Assembly: GCA_018266105.1 (NCBI GenBank)
Contig: JAFEBA010000076.1
Location: forward strand, 83,905-147,904
Direction of reading: 5' to 3'
DNA length: 64,000 nt
From: a bacterium
Lineage (GTDB): Bacteria > Vulcanimicrobiota > Xenobia > Xenobiales > JADMJV01
Shown: positions 51,368 to 59,228 of the stretch, piece after piece
How positions within the stretch are numbered: position 1 is the stretch's first letter
Layout: the number at the start of each line of letters is the position of its first letter
Notes under the pieces: generated by a model
Seen by the model: the letters and a program-made list of their open reading frames with translations, nothing else
Told to the model about the DNA's origin: nothing
The model's database searches: none
Translations under genes and position numbers: made by a program

Positions 51368-52117
51368 TCAGGCCTGTTGCTGAGCGGCGGCCAGATCCAC
51401 GTCATTCTGTGAAAATTCCAGGGTCATCGGCTGGCCGCGATCGTTACCGGGCTCACGAATGTCCAGTGGGCCGCCCAGGAACTCCGCTGACTTGAGCTCC
51501 ATGCGACCGGCGTCCTGAGCCTCGGGCACGGGCTTGAGCTTGGCCACTTGTTTGGTGTCGGTCTTCATCTGACTGTCCAGCACACGCTCGGCGGCCTGGA
51601 GGTTGGATTCGGGGATATCGCCCAGCACACGGCCGCAAACAGCCTGCATATTGCCATCGAGATTGCTTAGAGCGTCGACCTGATCCGGGGCGAGAACGGA
51701 CTCGACACCTTCCGGACTGGTGATTCGCACGAATCCGTCGGGCAGCATGGTGGCGCCTTGCTGACGAGTCTTCTCGGCCTTTTCTTCCTGATCGCGCTCG
51801 TGGCCGCGCTTGACCTTCAGTTCATGGTCTTCACCGTTCTCCGGCTCGAGCTCTTGCAGACCAGCGTGAGAGGCCAGTTCGTGCTCGTGGCCCTCAATGT
51901 GCTCCTGGTGGGAGGCTTGCAGCGACTTCTTGGCGGCATCGCTGAAGGTGAAGCCTTCCTCTTGTTCCACACCCTTCTTGACCGTGGTCTTGCGCTGCGT
52001 GTTGGCAGTTCCACCCGTCTGACGGAGGCTCTCGGCAGTCTTTGCGTCAGGGCCCTTGGCGATCTGCTGGCCGATCTGGCTGAAGTAGTTACCGCCCTGT
52101 CCGATGCCTGTAGCCAT
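51368..52117 (-). CDS. Uncharacterised hydrophilic protein
   Basis: 249 residues, highly charged and His/Glu-rich in the middle (EHIEGHEHELASHAG), without signal or membrane segment. The start has AGGAGGAA 8 bases upstream on the minus strand. It is divergent from the metallopeptidase gene with shared control sequences. The later region (DGFVRITSPEGVESVLAPDQ) looks folded. Family not recognised. Confidence 0.65.
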   Translation of the reverse strand: MATGIGQGGNYFSQIGQQIAKGPDAKTAESLRQTGGTANTQRKTTVKKGVEQEEGFTFSDAAKKSLQASHQEHIEGHEHELASHAGLQELEPENGEDHELKVKRGHERDQEEKAEKTRQQGATMLPDGFVRITSPEGVESVLAPDQVDALSNLDGNMQAVCGRVLGDIPESNLQAAERVLDSQMKTDTKQVAKLKPVPEAQDAGRMELKSAEFLGGPLDIREPGNDRGQPMTLEFSQNDVDLAAAQQQA

Positions 52118-52154
52118 GGTCTGAGTTCCTCCTGATCATTCGAAAAGCTGGGGT

Positions 52155-52216
52155 ATCATATCAGGTCCAAAGTTCACATTCAATCAACCCTTTCGGCGAG
52201 AATGTGAAAATATACT
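52155..52216. promoter_or_regulatory. Divergent promoters with a wide inverted repeat
   Basis: On the minus strand, TTGAAT (52183-52178) and TATGAT (52160-52155) with a 17-base spacer form a good promoter for the gene ending at 51368. On the plus strand TATACT at 52211-52216 lies only 6 bases before the GTG at 52223, so a transcript starting there would have almost no leader. TTCACATTC (52173-52181) and GAATGTGAA (52200-52208) are perfect inverted repeats with an 18-base spacer, covering the minus-strand -35 and abutting the plus-strand -10. A common regulator of both genes is inferred. Confidence 0.45.
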
Positions 52217-52222
52217 GCGGGG

Positions 52223-53671
52223 GTGAAAATTGCCTCTCAAGCCCCCTCCAGGCCCCTCTCGCGCGTCACCACTTACGCTCAGGATCCGATGGTGGGACCC
52301 GTGATCGAAGACACCGTGGAGCTGGATAAGATCGGCCGCCGAGTGGATGGTCCTCGAGTCAGCATCTGGGATCAAGAAGTCATGAGAGCCTCCGCAGACG
52401 GGCAGGGCAACTACCTGTACGGGCCCGACAACCGGAAGTTTGACCAGGTCCAGGCCTTTACCACCACGCAAAAGACCCTGGACCTGTTTGAGAACTACGC
52501 CAACCGCAAGTTACCCTGGGCATTTGAAAACGAGACTCTGGGGGTCGGCCCGCACGCTGGCGAGGGAGTCAATGCCTACTACCAAAGGTTTGCTGAATCT
52601 CTAAGCTTCTACTACTTTGACTCCAAGGCCCTGGGACGGCGAGTCCAAACATCCCAATCAGCCGACGTGGTCTCCCATGAGACCGGTCACGCCATCCTGG
52701 ATGGCCTGAAGCCCCAATTCGGCCAGACCTTCGACCGCGAAACCAAAGCCTTCCACGAAGCCTTTGGAGACTGCGCGGCCATGCTCTTAACCCTTTCCAG
52801 ACCGACCAATCGTGAAGCGATTTTGCGGGAAACCGGTGGCGATTTGCGCAAAGAAAATTGCTTATCACGAATGGGGGAAGAATTTGGCTACGCGGTGCGG
52901 CGCCTGAACAAAGACCCCCAAGACGATCGAGACTACCTGCGCACCCATCTGAACGACTTCCAATACGTCAATCCCGACACCCTGCCGGCCGACGGCCCGC
53001 GTGAGACCCTCAGCGGCGAAGCTCACAGCTTCTGTCAAGTCTGGACTCGCTCGTTCTATGACTGCCTGGCTGGACTCTTTGAACAAACCGGCGACCTGGC
53101 CCGGGCCGCCGAAATCGGCGGCAACCTGCTGACCCTGGGAGTCCACATGGTCAGCCCAACCCGGGCTCGCTACAGCCAGTTGGCTGCAGCCATGCTGCGA
53201 GCCGACCAGTTACTTTATCAGGGCCAGCATAGCGGCGCCCTGCGCCAGGCTTTCGAAAAGGTCGGGATTGCCACGAGCCAGGAGACGCTCCCGGAATTCA
53301 ACTGGCAGCAAGCGCCAGCCGACTTGCCAGCCGCCCAATCCTTGCTTGACCAACTGGGTCCGGGAGGTTTTCAGGCCCAGCGCATTCTCAAAGACGGCCA
53401 CGGCATGACCGTGCTGGAAGGGGTGAGAACTCAGACCGTGCGCGATCAGGACAAAGCCAGTGAGGTGGCCCAGGGAATGAGTCTCACCTTTGACGCCGCT
53501 GGCAAACTGGTGCATAAGGTCATCGACGAAGCCTCACCAGAAAGCGAGTTGATCGGCATGCGCGACGAGATCACTCGCTCTCAGACCGGGCTCCCCTCCA
53601 CCTGGCAAACCATCCGGGAGTTCTCGGATGGCACCACTCTCATCAGCCGGTTGCCGGTCTTCATCGACTGA
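52223..53671 (+). CDS. M4/M36-like metallopeptidase without signal peptide
   Basis: 482 residues. The zinc motif is VVSHETGHAILDGL (His152, Glu153, His156), followed by a FHEAFGDCAAML segment supplying the glutamate ligand, as in fungalysin and thermolysin families. No signal peptide or propeptide is visible. The GTG at 52223 lacks a spaced ribosome site (a run of G adjoins it); ATG 52289 with AGGA upstream would remove 22 residues. The second half, after about residue 330, is not recognised. Confidence 0.78.
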   Translation: MKIASQAPSRPLSRVTTYAQDPMVGPVIEDTVELDKIGRRVDGPRVSIWDQEVMRASADGQGNYLYGPDNRKFDQVQAFTTTQKTLDLFENYANRKLPWAFENETLGVGPHAGEGVNAYYQRFAESLSFYYFDSKALGRRVQTSQSADVVSHETGHAILDGLKPQFGQTFDRETKAFHEAFGDCAAMLLTLSRPTNREAILRETGGDLRKENCLSRMGEEFGYAVRRLNKDPQDDRDYLRTHLNDFQYVNPDTLPADGPRETLSGEAHSFCQVWTRSFYDCLAGLFEQTGDLARAAEIGGNLLTLGVHMVSPTRARYSQLAAAMLRADQLLYQGQHSGALRQAFEKVGIATSQETLPEFNWQQAPADLPAAQSLLDQLGPGGFQAQRILKDGHGMTVLEGVRTQTVRDQDKASEVAQGMSLTFDAAGKLVHKVIDEASPESELIGMRDEITRSQTGLPSTWQTIREFSDGTTLISRLPVFID

Positions 53672-53675
53672 ACCC

Positions 53676-54173
53676 ATGAAGTATTTTTTGATACTGCTGC
53701 TGAGCAGCTCGGCCTGGGCTCAGGGAGTCTGGAGCGTCGACGAACACCTCAAGCTGGTTCAAAAAGGTAAGACGCTGGTGGTGGTGATGAGCGGAAAGCC
53801 CTGGCCCGCCGGTCGGCCCTTGATGCGTGCGGGCTTTCACCCGCCCGGCGGCGCTCATGGCCAGGCCCAGTTCATTCTGGAAAACCCCAACCACCTGACT
53901 CGACTGGAAGACTGGTCCGAGAAAATCCAGGACGGCGTTCAGGGCATCGAGACCTCAAAGGAGCAAGGCAAAAGCATCTATCTACAGATCTGGGGCCAGG
54001 GCGCGGCCCTGGTCATCGACGATGTGCGCAACGCGCAGTGGGCCGGACCCAACAATCTCACAATCAATCCCGGCGCCACTCCCATTCTGGCCAGCTATTA
54101 CCTCTCGCGTGGACACTTCAAGCGACTCACCAGGCTGGTTTATCAAGCTCAGGACAAACTCCGCAACCAGTGA
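53676..54173 (+). CDS. Small exported protein of unknown function
   Basis: 165 residues with signal peptide YFLILLLSSSAWAQG. The mature part is small and mixed, with segments TLVVVMSGKPWPAGRPL and GAALVIDDVRNAQWAG. It starts 5 bases after the peptidase stop and is coupled to the next gene by a GTGA overlap. Family unknown. Confidence 0.65.
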   Translation: MKYFLILLLSSSAWAQGVWSVDEHLKLVQKGKTLVVVMSGKPWPAGRPLMRAGFHPPGGAHGQAQFILENPNHLTRLEDWSEKIQDGVQGIETSKEQGKSIYLQIWGQGAALVIDDVRNAQWAGPNNLTINPGATPILASYYLSRGHFKRLTRLVYQAQDKLRNQ

Positions 54174-54685
54174 AATGGATTCTCTGGGGGCTGCTGTGCA
54201 TGTCGGTGGCAGCCCAGACCCTGGTCGGGCTGGATGGCTCGAGACCGACGCTGGCCCAATTGCGCCGAGGTGGCAGCCCGCTGGTTCTGGTCACCTGGTG
54301 CAGCCACTGCGTCTGCTGCCGCAGCGGCGAACAAACCCTGCTCTCTCTCAAGCAAAAGTATCCCCAAATGCGGATGTGGGCGCTGGACGCTCAGTGGGGC
54401 GATGACGCTGCTCAAGTAAAAAGCTACCTGAGTCGTCATCAACTAAACCTGCCCGTGCTCTTCGATCCAGGGGCAGGCCTGTGTCGGATGCTGGGTGTAC
54501 GCACCAGCACCACTGCCCTGGTCTGGGACGACCGCGGCGAAATGCGCTATTTCGGGAATCTGGCGGGCTTGGCCCGAGCCCTGAAACAGTTGAGCCTTGC
54601 TCAAACGGTGACCCCGGCCACCACTGCCCAACAGGGATGCCCAATTCTGTTTATCGACCATTCCCAAAAGCTGGATCACCCGTGA
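54170..54685 (+). CDS. Exported thioredoxin-like protein
   Basis: 171 residues from a GTG overlapping the previous stop. Signal peptide ILWGLLCMSVAAQ precedes a peroxiredoxin/TlpA-like fold: WCSHCVCC with redox cysteines Cys44 and Cys47, then WALDAQWGDDAAQVKSYLS and a cis-Pro-like VRTSTTALVWDDRG. Probably a periplasmic disulfide reductant or thiol sensor. The symporter gene starts within its stop (GTGA). Confidence 0.8.
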   Translation: MKWILWGLLCMSVAAQTLVGLDGSRPTLAQLRRGGSPLVLVTWCSHCVCCRSGEQTLLSLKQKYPQMRMWALDAQWGDDAAQVKSYLSRHQLNLPVLFDPGAGLCRMLGVRTSTTALVWDDRGEMRYFGNLAGLARALKQLSLAQTVTPATTAQQGCPILFIDHSQKLDHP

Positions 54686-56115
54686 GAAGTTCGGATCTCC
54701 TGGTCCTGGCCGCTTATTTTGCAGCACTGGGCTGGATCGGCTGGCGGACGGCCACGGCCTCCAAACACAAGGACTCAGAACGGGATCTGCTCCTGGGAGA
54801 CCGTCAGATTCCCTGGTGGGCGGTGTTGCTATCCGTCCTGGGCTCGGAGATTTCGGCCCTGACTTTCGTAGGGGTACCAGCCCGCGCCTACACCGGCAAC
54901 TGGACCTACCTGCAGGTGACGATGGGCGCCATCGGTGGACGCTATCTGGTGAGTCGATTCTTCGTGCCCGCATTCTACCGACACAACGTGGTCTCCATTT
55001 ATGAGTTCTTACTTCGCCGCTACGGGCCCTGGACGCGCAATGTGGCGGTGGTGGTCTTCCTTTTTGCTCGCGTGTTGATGAGCGGGGTGCGCCTGGGGGC
55101 AGGAGCCCTGATCGTACACCTGGCTCTCAACATTCCACTGCATCTGGCCATCGTGGTGACCGCCCTGGTCGGCCTGGTGTTTTGCGCTACCGGCGGGGTC
55201 AAAGCGGTGGTCTGGACCGAGGTCCTGCAGGTCTCGGTGATGTTCCTGGGTGCCCTTTGCGCGCTGGGAGTGCTGCTCTGGAACACTCGCGGCCTCAGTC
55301 CAGGCCCGATTCAGGTGTTAGACTTCAGCACCGACCCCAAGCTGGAATTCACTGTCTGGGCAGCACTTTTTGGCACCACCCTGACCAATGCCGCCATTTT
55401 CGGCACCGATTACGATATGGTGCAGCGGATGCTGACGGCCAGGAACAGTCGCCAGAGCGGCCGCGCCGTGCTCGGTTCCGCCCTGGCCGAGATCCCCATC
55501 ATCAGTCTTTTTCTGGCCATTGGCACCTTGCTGCGCGTCTACTACACGGCTCATCCCGACCCGGGCCTGCCCGAGAGCGCCAACAAGGTCTTCGGCTACT
55601 TCATCATCCACCAGCTTCCGGCCGGTCTCTGCGGCCTGCTGGTTGCAGCCGTCATCTCGGTCCTGCTGTCCAGTTACGAATCGGCCTTAACCTCTCTGGC
55701 AGGCTCGTTTACCGTCGATCTCTATCGCTCATTTTTTCCAGAACGCGAGCCCAGGCACTATCTCTGGGTGACCCGCGCCGCCACCCTGGGCTTTGCTCTG
55801 CTTTTGCTGGCGGTCGCCATCTGGTGCTCCTCGGTGGAACAAATCCTGACCCTGGGACTGGAAATCGGCACCTACTTCTACGGAGCCCTGCTGGCAGTTT
55901 TTGGGCTGGCACTGGCCCTCCCCGAATCGCGCCCGGCCGGTTGGGATCGCTGGACCGCCGGAGTCGCCATGCCGGTTTCCATTCTGACGGTCATGTACGT
56001 CAAATCCCTGGGCGGGCTGGCCTTCCCCTGGTTCGTTTCATTGGGAACGGTCACGGCCGGCTTGCTGATCTGGCTGCCTCAGAAACTCTTCAGCAAAGCC
56101 CCGGCAGCCCCTTAA
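54682..56115 (+). CDS. Sodium:solute symporter family transporter
   Basis: 477 residues with about 13 transmembrane helices. Landmarks of the SSS family are GDRQIPWWAVLLSVLGSEIS in the first helices, SALTFVGVPARAYTGNW and GTDYDMVQRMLTARN near the conserved core. The solute cannot be assigned; the closest pattern is that of proline/sugar-type members. The GTG start is coupled to the thioredoxin gene. Confidence 0.9.
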   Translation: MRSSDLLVLAAYFAALGWIGWRTATASKHKDSERDLLLGDRQIPWWAVLLSVLGSEISALTFVGVPARAYTGNWTYLQVTMGAIGGRYLVSRFFVPAFYRHNVVSIYEFLLRRYGPWTRNVAVVVFLFARVLMSGVRLGAGALIVHLALNIPLHLAIVVTALVGLVFCATGGVKAVVWTEVLQVSVMFLGALCALGVLLWNTRGLSPGPIQVLDFSTDPKLEFTVWAALFGTTLTNAAIFGTDYDMVQRMLTARNSRQSGRAVLGSALAEIPIISLFLAIGTLLRVYYTAHPDPGLPESANKVFGYFIIHQLPAGLCGLLVAAVISVLLSSYESALTSLAGSFTVDLYRSFFPEREPRHYLWVTRAATLGFALLLLAVAIWCSSVEQILTLGLEIGTYFYGALLAVFGLALALPESRPAGWDRWTAGVAMPVSILTVMYVKSLGGLAFPWFVSLGTVTAGLLIWLPQKLFSKAPAAP

Positions 56116-56138
56116 GCCCACTTGCTTAGGGTGAACCT

Positions 56139-56225
56139 ATGCAAGCCACCGTCTTTATCAACAACTTCTGCCAACAGCTGGTCGTGCTCAAGCCCTATCG
56201 AGTGACTCCCGTCCGTGCCCAGTAA
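56139..56225 (+). CDS. Possible 28-residue leader peptide upstream of the sensor kinase
   Basis: A short frame from ATG 56139 to TAA 56225, with AGGGTGA 7 bases before it. The predicted peptide is MQATVFINNFCQQLV followed by a basic tail. Its last 11 bases overlap the kinase GTG at 56215, so translation could be coupled. No family is known and coding status is uncertain. Confidence 0.35.
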   Translation: MQATVFINNFCQQLVVLKPYRVTPVRAQ

Positions 56226-57651
56226 CCAACCCGAAGGGGATGCGGCTGGCGCAGTGCACCGCCATCCCTTTTCACCGGCCACTGCCTGGAGTACTCGCCA
56301 TTTGTTGTTCGGCGCCCTGTTCTCCTCATTTTGCTTGCTGCTGGCGGGAGTGGCGTTGGGCTGCTACTTGATGATTCAACGCGACTTCCGCTGGAAGACC
56401 TACGGTCTACTTCACCATCAGGTCATGGAGAACTGGCAACCTCGGCCCGATGGCCTGTATTTACTGATGCCGCAAAATGGTCGGCCCAACTGGCTGCGCC
56501 TGAGCGACCGCATCACCACCGTTCGCTACTATGACCCCCATGTTCAATGCAAGATTCAGATGGGCGGCCCGCCCGAGCTGCCGGCCGAGTGTCCCTCTCA
56601 GATTCGCCAGGTGCTCAACAGCGGTCAGCCTCAGCGCTACCTATCGCACAACGGCTTTGAGAACTGGTTGTTATGGGCCCTGCCCGTGCATGATCTGAGT
56701 GGAGGAATCGTGGGGGTGCTGGAGCTCGGGATGGGCACCCGCCCTTATGACGAACTGCTCAAGAAACTGGCCGGCTCACTGCTGTTGGTGGCCTGTCTGG
56801 GAATGGGGGTAAGCAGCCTGCTGGCCGCCACCCTTTCCAACTACCTGGCTCGACCTTTGGAGAGTCTGGCGGCCGCTATCGAGAAGGTGGCACGCGGCAA
56901 TTTTGGTGCAAGAGCTCCGCTCTGCGGCTCGCTGGAGATGCAGTCCGTGGCCAAAGATTTCAACGATATGGTCGACCAGCTCGGTCAGGTGTTTCAGGCC
57001 CAAAAACGCTTTATTGCCGACGCTTCGCACGAGCTGAAGACCCCGCTGACCTCGATTACCACCATGACCGACCTGCTTCAGCATCAAGGCCAGGCTTTAA
57101 AACCAGAACGGCGGGAGCGGGCCTGGGAGGTGATCAACCGTGAAATCGACAGAATGGATCGGCTGGTTCAAGACCTGCTCACCCTGTCGCGCTTTGACCA
57201 GGCGGCTCAAGCTCGCCGAGAGATTGTGGACCTGAGCGTCGGCCTGAGTAATTTACTCGACCAATACCCGCGGGTGCAGTTGCGCGGACTGCCAGCCGAA
57301 GGCCTGATCCGGGGAGATTCGGTGGGTTGGGAGCGTTGCCTGCGCAACCTTTTTGAGAATGCCCAGGCCCATACGCTTGAACCCGGTCGGATCTGGGTCA
57401 GCCTGGAAGCAGACCAGGGAGGATACCTGCTGCAGGTGGAGGACGAAGGCTGTGGCATCCCGAGCGAAGACCTGCACAAAGTCACTCAGCGCTTCTACCG
57501 TTCAGAACGCTCGCGCAGCCGACATCTAGGCGGCACCGGTCTGGGCCTGGCGATTGTGGAGGCCTGGGTTGACCAGGCGGGCGGGAAACTGCAGCTGGAG
57601 AGCCAAGTGGGCGAAGGAACCTGCGTTAAGATTTGGATACCCGCACGATGA
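56215..57651 (+). CDS. Membrane sensor histidine kinase
   Basis: 478 residues, GTG start. Two transmembrane helices (about residues 24-48 and 184-206) flank a periplasmic sensor region of some 135 residues, then a HAMP segment, HisKA domain with ASHELKTPLTSITT (phosphorylated His272) and an ATPase with NLFENAQAHT, DEGCGIPSEDL and GGTGLGLAIVEAW. The response regulator gene overlaps its stop (ATGA). Signal unknown; the neighbours upstream are a transporter and a redox protein. Confidence 0.95.
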   Translation: MPSNQPEGDAAGAVHRHPFSPATAWSTRHLLFGALFSSFCLLLAGVALGCYLMIQRDFRWKTYGLLHHQVMENWQPRPDGLYLLMPQNGRPNWLRLSDRITTVRYYDPHVQCKIQMGGPPELPAECPSQIRQVLNSGQPQRYLSHNGFENWLLWALPVHDLSGGIVGVLELGMGTRPYDELLKKLAGSLLLVACLGMGVSSLLAATLSNYLARPLESLAAAIEKVARGNFGARAPLCGSLEMQSVAKDFNDMVDQLGQVFQAQKRFIADASHELKTPLTSITTMTDLLQHQGQALKPERRERAWEVINREIDRMDRLVQDLLTLSRFDQAAQARREIVDLSVGLSNLLDQYPRVQLRGLPAEGLIRGDSVGWERCLRNLFENAQAHTLEPGRIWVSLEADQGGYLLQVEDEGCGIPSEDLHKVTQRFYRSERSRSRHLGGTGLGLAIVEAWVDQAGGKLQLESQVGEGTCVKIWIPAR

Positions 57652-58316
57652 AACCATACCGTATTCTGGTGGCCGACGACGACGACTCAATCCGGGACTC
57701 CCTGGAGACTGTCTTTGAACTGGAAGGCTACGAGGTCTTGCTGGCGCCGGACGGACGCCGCGCCATGCAGATGTTCGACTCCGACGTCGATCTGGTCATT
57801 CTGGACTGGATGATGCCGGAAATGGACGGCATCCAGGTTTGTCAGGAGGTCCGACGGATCAGCCAGGTTCCTATCTTGATGCTCACAGCTCGGGGGGATC
57901 TTGACGACAAAATCACGGGCCTGGACACGGGTGCCGATGATTATCTGGCCAAGCCATTCAAAACCAAGGAGCTGCTGGCGCGGGTTCGGGCCCAATTGCG
58001 TCGCAGTCGAGCTTTCAGCAAGGATCAGTTGGAATTCGGTTCGCTGGTGCTGGAGCCAACCTCGCGCTCGGCTCGTTGGCAGGACCAAAAAATCTCCCTG
58101 ACCGCACTGGAATTCCAGTTGCTGCAATTTCTGGTGCAAAATCCCGGCCAGGTTTTCTCTAAGGAACAGTTACTCAATCACGTCTGGGGCTGGCACGAGG
58201 CCGCCAATCTCAATGTGGTGGAGGTGCACATTTCTAGCTTAAGGCAAAAGCTGGGCGAAGGGGCCAAGAATTTGATCCGCACCGTGCGCGGACTGGGCTA
58301 TTCACTGGGCCTTTAG
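57648..58316 (+). CDS. OmpR/PhoB-type response regulator
   Basis: 222 residues: receiver domain with acidic pair ADDDDS, phosphoacceptor Asp53 (LVILDWMMPEMDG) and switch residues MLTARGD and KPFKTKELLA, then a winged-helix domain (LEFQLLQFLVQNPGQVFSKE) ending in IRTVRGLGYSLGL. ATG 57648 overlaps the kinase stop. Target genes cannot be deduced. Confidence 0.96.
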   Translation: MKPYRILVADDDDSIRDSLETVFELEGYEVLLAPDGRRAMQMFDSDVDLVILDWMMPEMDGIQVCQEVRRISQVPILMLTARGDLDDKITGLDTGADDYLAKPFKTKELLARVRAQLRRSRAFSKDQLEFGSLVLEPTSRSARWQDQKISLTALEFQLLQFLVQNPGQVFSKEQLLNHVWGWHEAANLNVVEVHISSLRQKLGEGAKNLIRTVRGLGYSLGL

Positions 58317-58419
58317 GGTTTCGGCGCGGGCACCGGTCGTTTGTTTACTTCCCGGTCACAGCTCAGGGCGCACCCGTGCATATACTCGGTTGGCATTCAG
58401 AGAATCCATAGGGGGAACC

Positions 58420-59220
58420 ATGGTGACCAACACGATGCGCGGGCTGAGCCCCGTGCACAACCCGCGGCCTTCAAAACCAGCCAATCCGCCCCAGCCGCCG
58501 GCCTCCAACGATCGAGCCGAACTCGGCTCCAAAGTGGCGGGGGGCGTGACTTTTGCCAGCCTGGCTGGACTTTGCCTGATGGCGGGAACTTCGGTCGTGC
58601 ACGCTCAGGTGGCCACACCCGCCCAGCAAGCGGCGCCGCTGGACCTCACCCAACAGGTCGCTCCGGTCGAGAACGACCAGGAAGACCTCACCCTGAGCGA
58701 GCAACTCACCCAGGCAGCCCAAAAACAGGGTATCGCTCTGCAATTTGAAGTTCGCCCGGCCAACGCGCCGCCCGTGTCCGTGACCCCCTGGCACGCCGAG
58801 AAGATTCTGGCCGAAGCCGGCACGGTGGTGGTCACCGAAGTGAAGGACAACCAGTTTGACCGGGCCGCTTACCTGACCGATACCACCGATCTCGTGTCCT
58901 ATCTGCACTACATGCAGGGAGCTTCGGCGGAAACGGCCCAGGAGCAAGGAGCAGCCTCGCTTCGAGCCTTCTTCAACCTCACCCCCAACACCCAAATCGT
59001 GCACCCCATGACTCAAGAAAGCCTTTCGCCCTTTACAGCAGCTCGTATGCTGAAGGCGGAGAAGCCGCTGTTGCTGCGCATGGACGGCGTTCCGCAAAAA
59101 CAACTCAACAACTTGCGCGAGTTGGAGCGCAATGTCGGCAACGACGACGGTCCTGGCTGCAACCTGACCGGCACTCTGGGCGGGGGCAAACCCGGCGTTT
59201 GGTGCCTGTTTGGCAACTAA
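58420..59220 (+). CDS. Exported protein of unknown function
   Basis: 266 residues from ATG 58420 (GGGGGAACC just upstream). The first 40 residues are Pro/Asn-rich and precede a hydrophobic signal-like stretch (VTFASLAGLCLMAGTSVVHAQ) with an AHA/HAQ cleavage site. The mature portion is rich in Gln and Ala and has two cysteines at the end (CNLTGTLGGGKPGVWC) that may form a disulfide. A -10-like TATACT at 58381 lacks a -35. It is convergent with the next gene by 8 bases. Confidence 0.6.
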   Translation: MVTNTMRGLSPVHNPRPSKPANPPQPPASNDRAELGSKVAGGVTFASLAGLCLMAGTSVVHAQVATPAQQAAPLDLTQQVAPVENDQEDLTLSEQLTQAAQKQGIALQFEVRPANAPPVSVTPWHAEKILAEAGTVVVTEVKDNQFDRAAYLTDTTDLVSYLHYMQGASAETAQEQGAASLRAFFNLTPNTQIVHPMTQESLSPFTAARMLKAEKPLLLRMDGVPQKQLNNLRELERNVGNDDGPGCNLTGTLGGGKPGVWCLFGN

Positions 59221-59228
59221 AGTCCAGG

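Noticed and set aside
55182..56129. 315-codon plus-strand open frame inside the symporter gene.
   Set aside because: It lies in another frame of a well-supported transporter and reads Arg/Gly/Pro-rich sequence.
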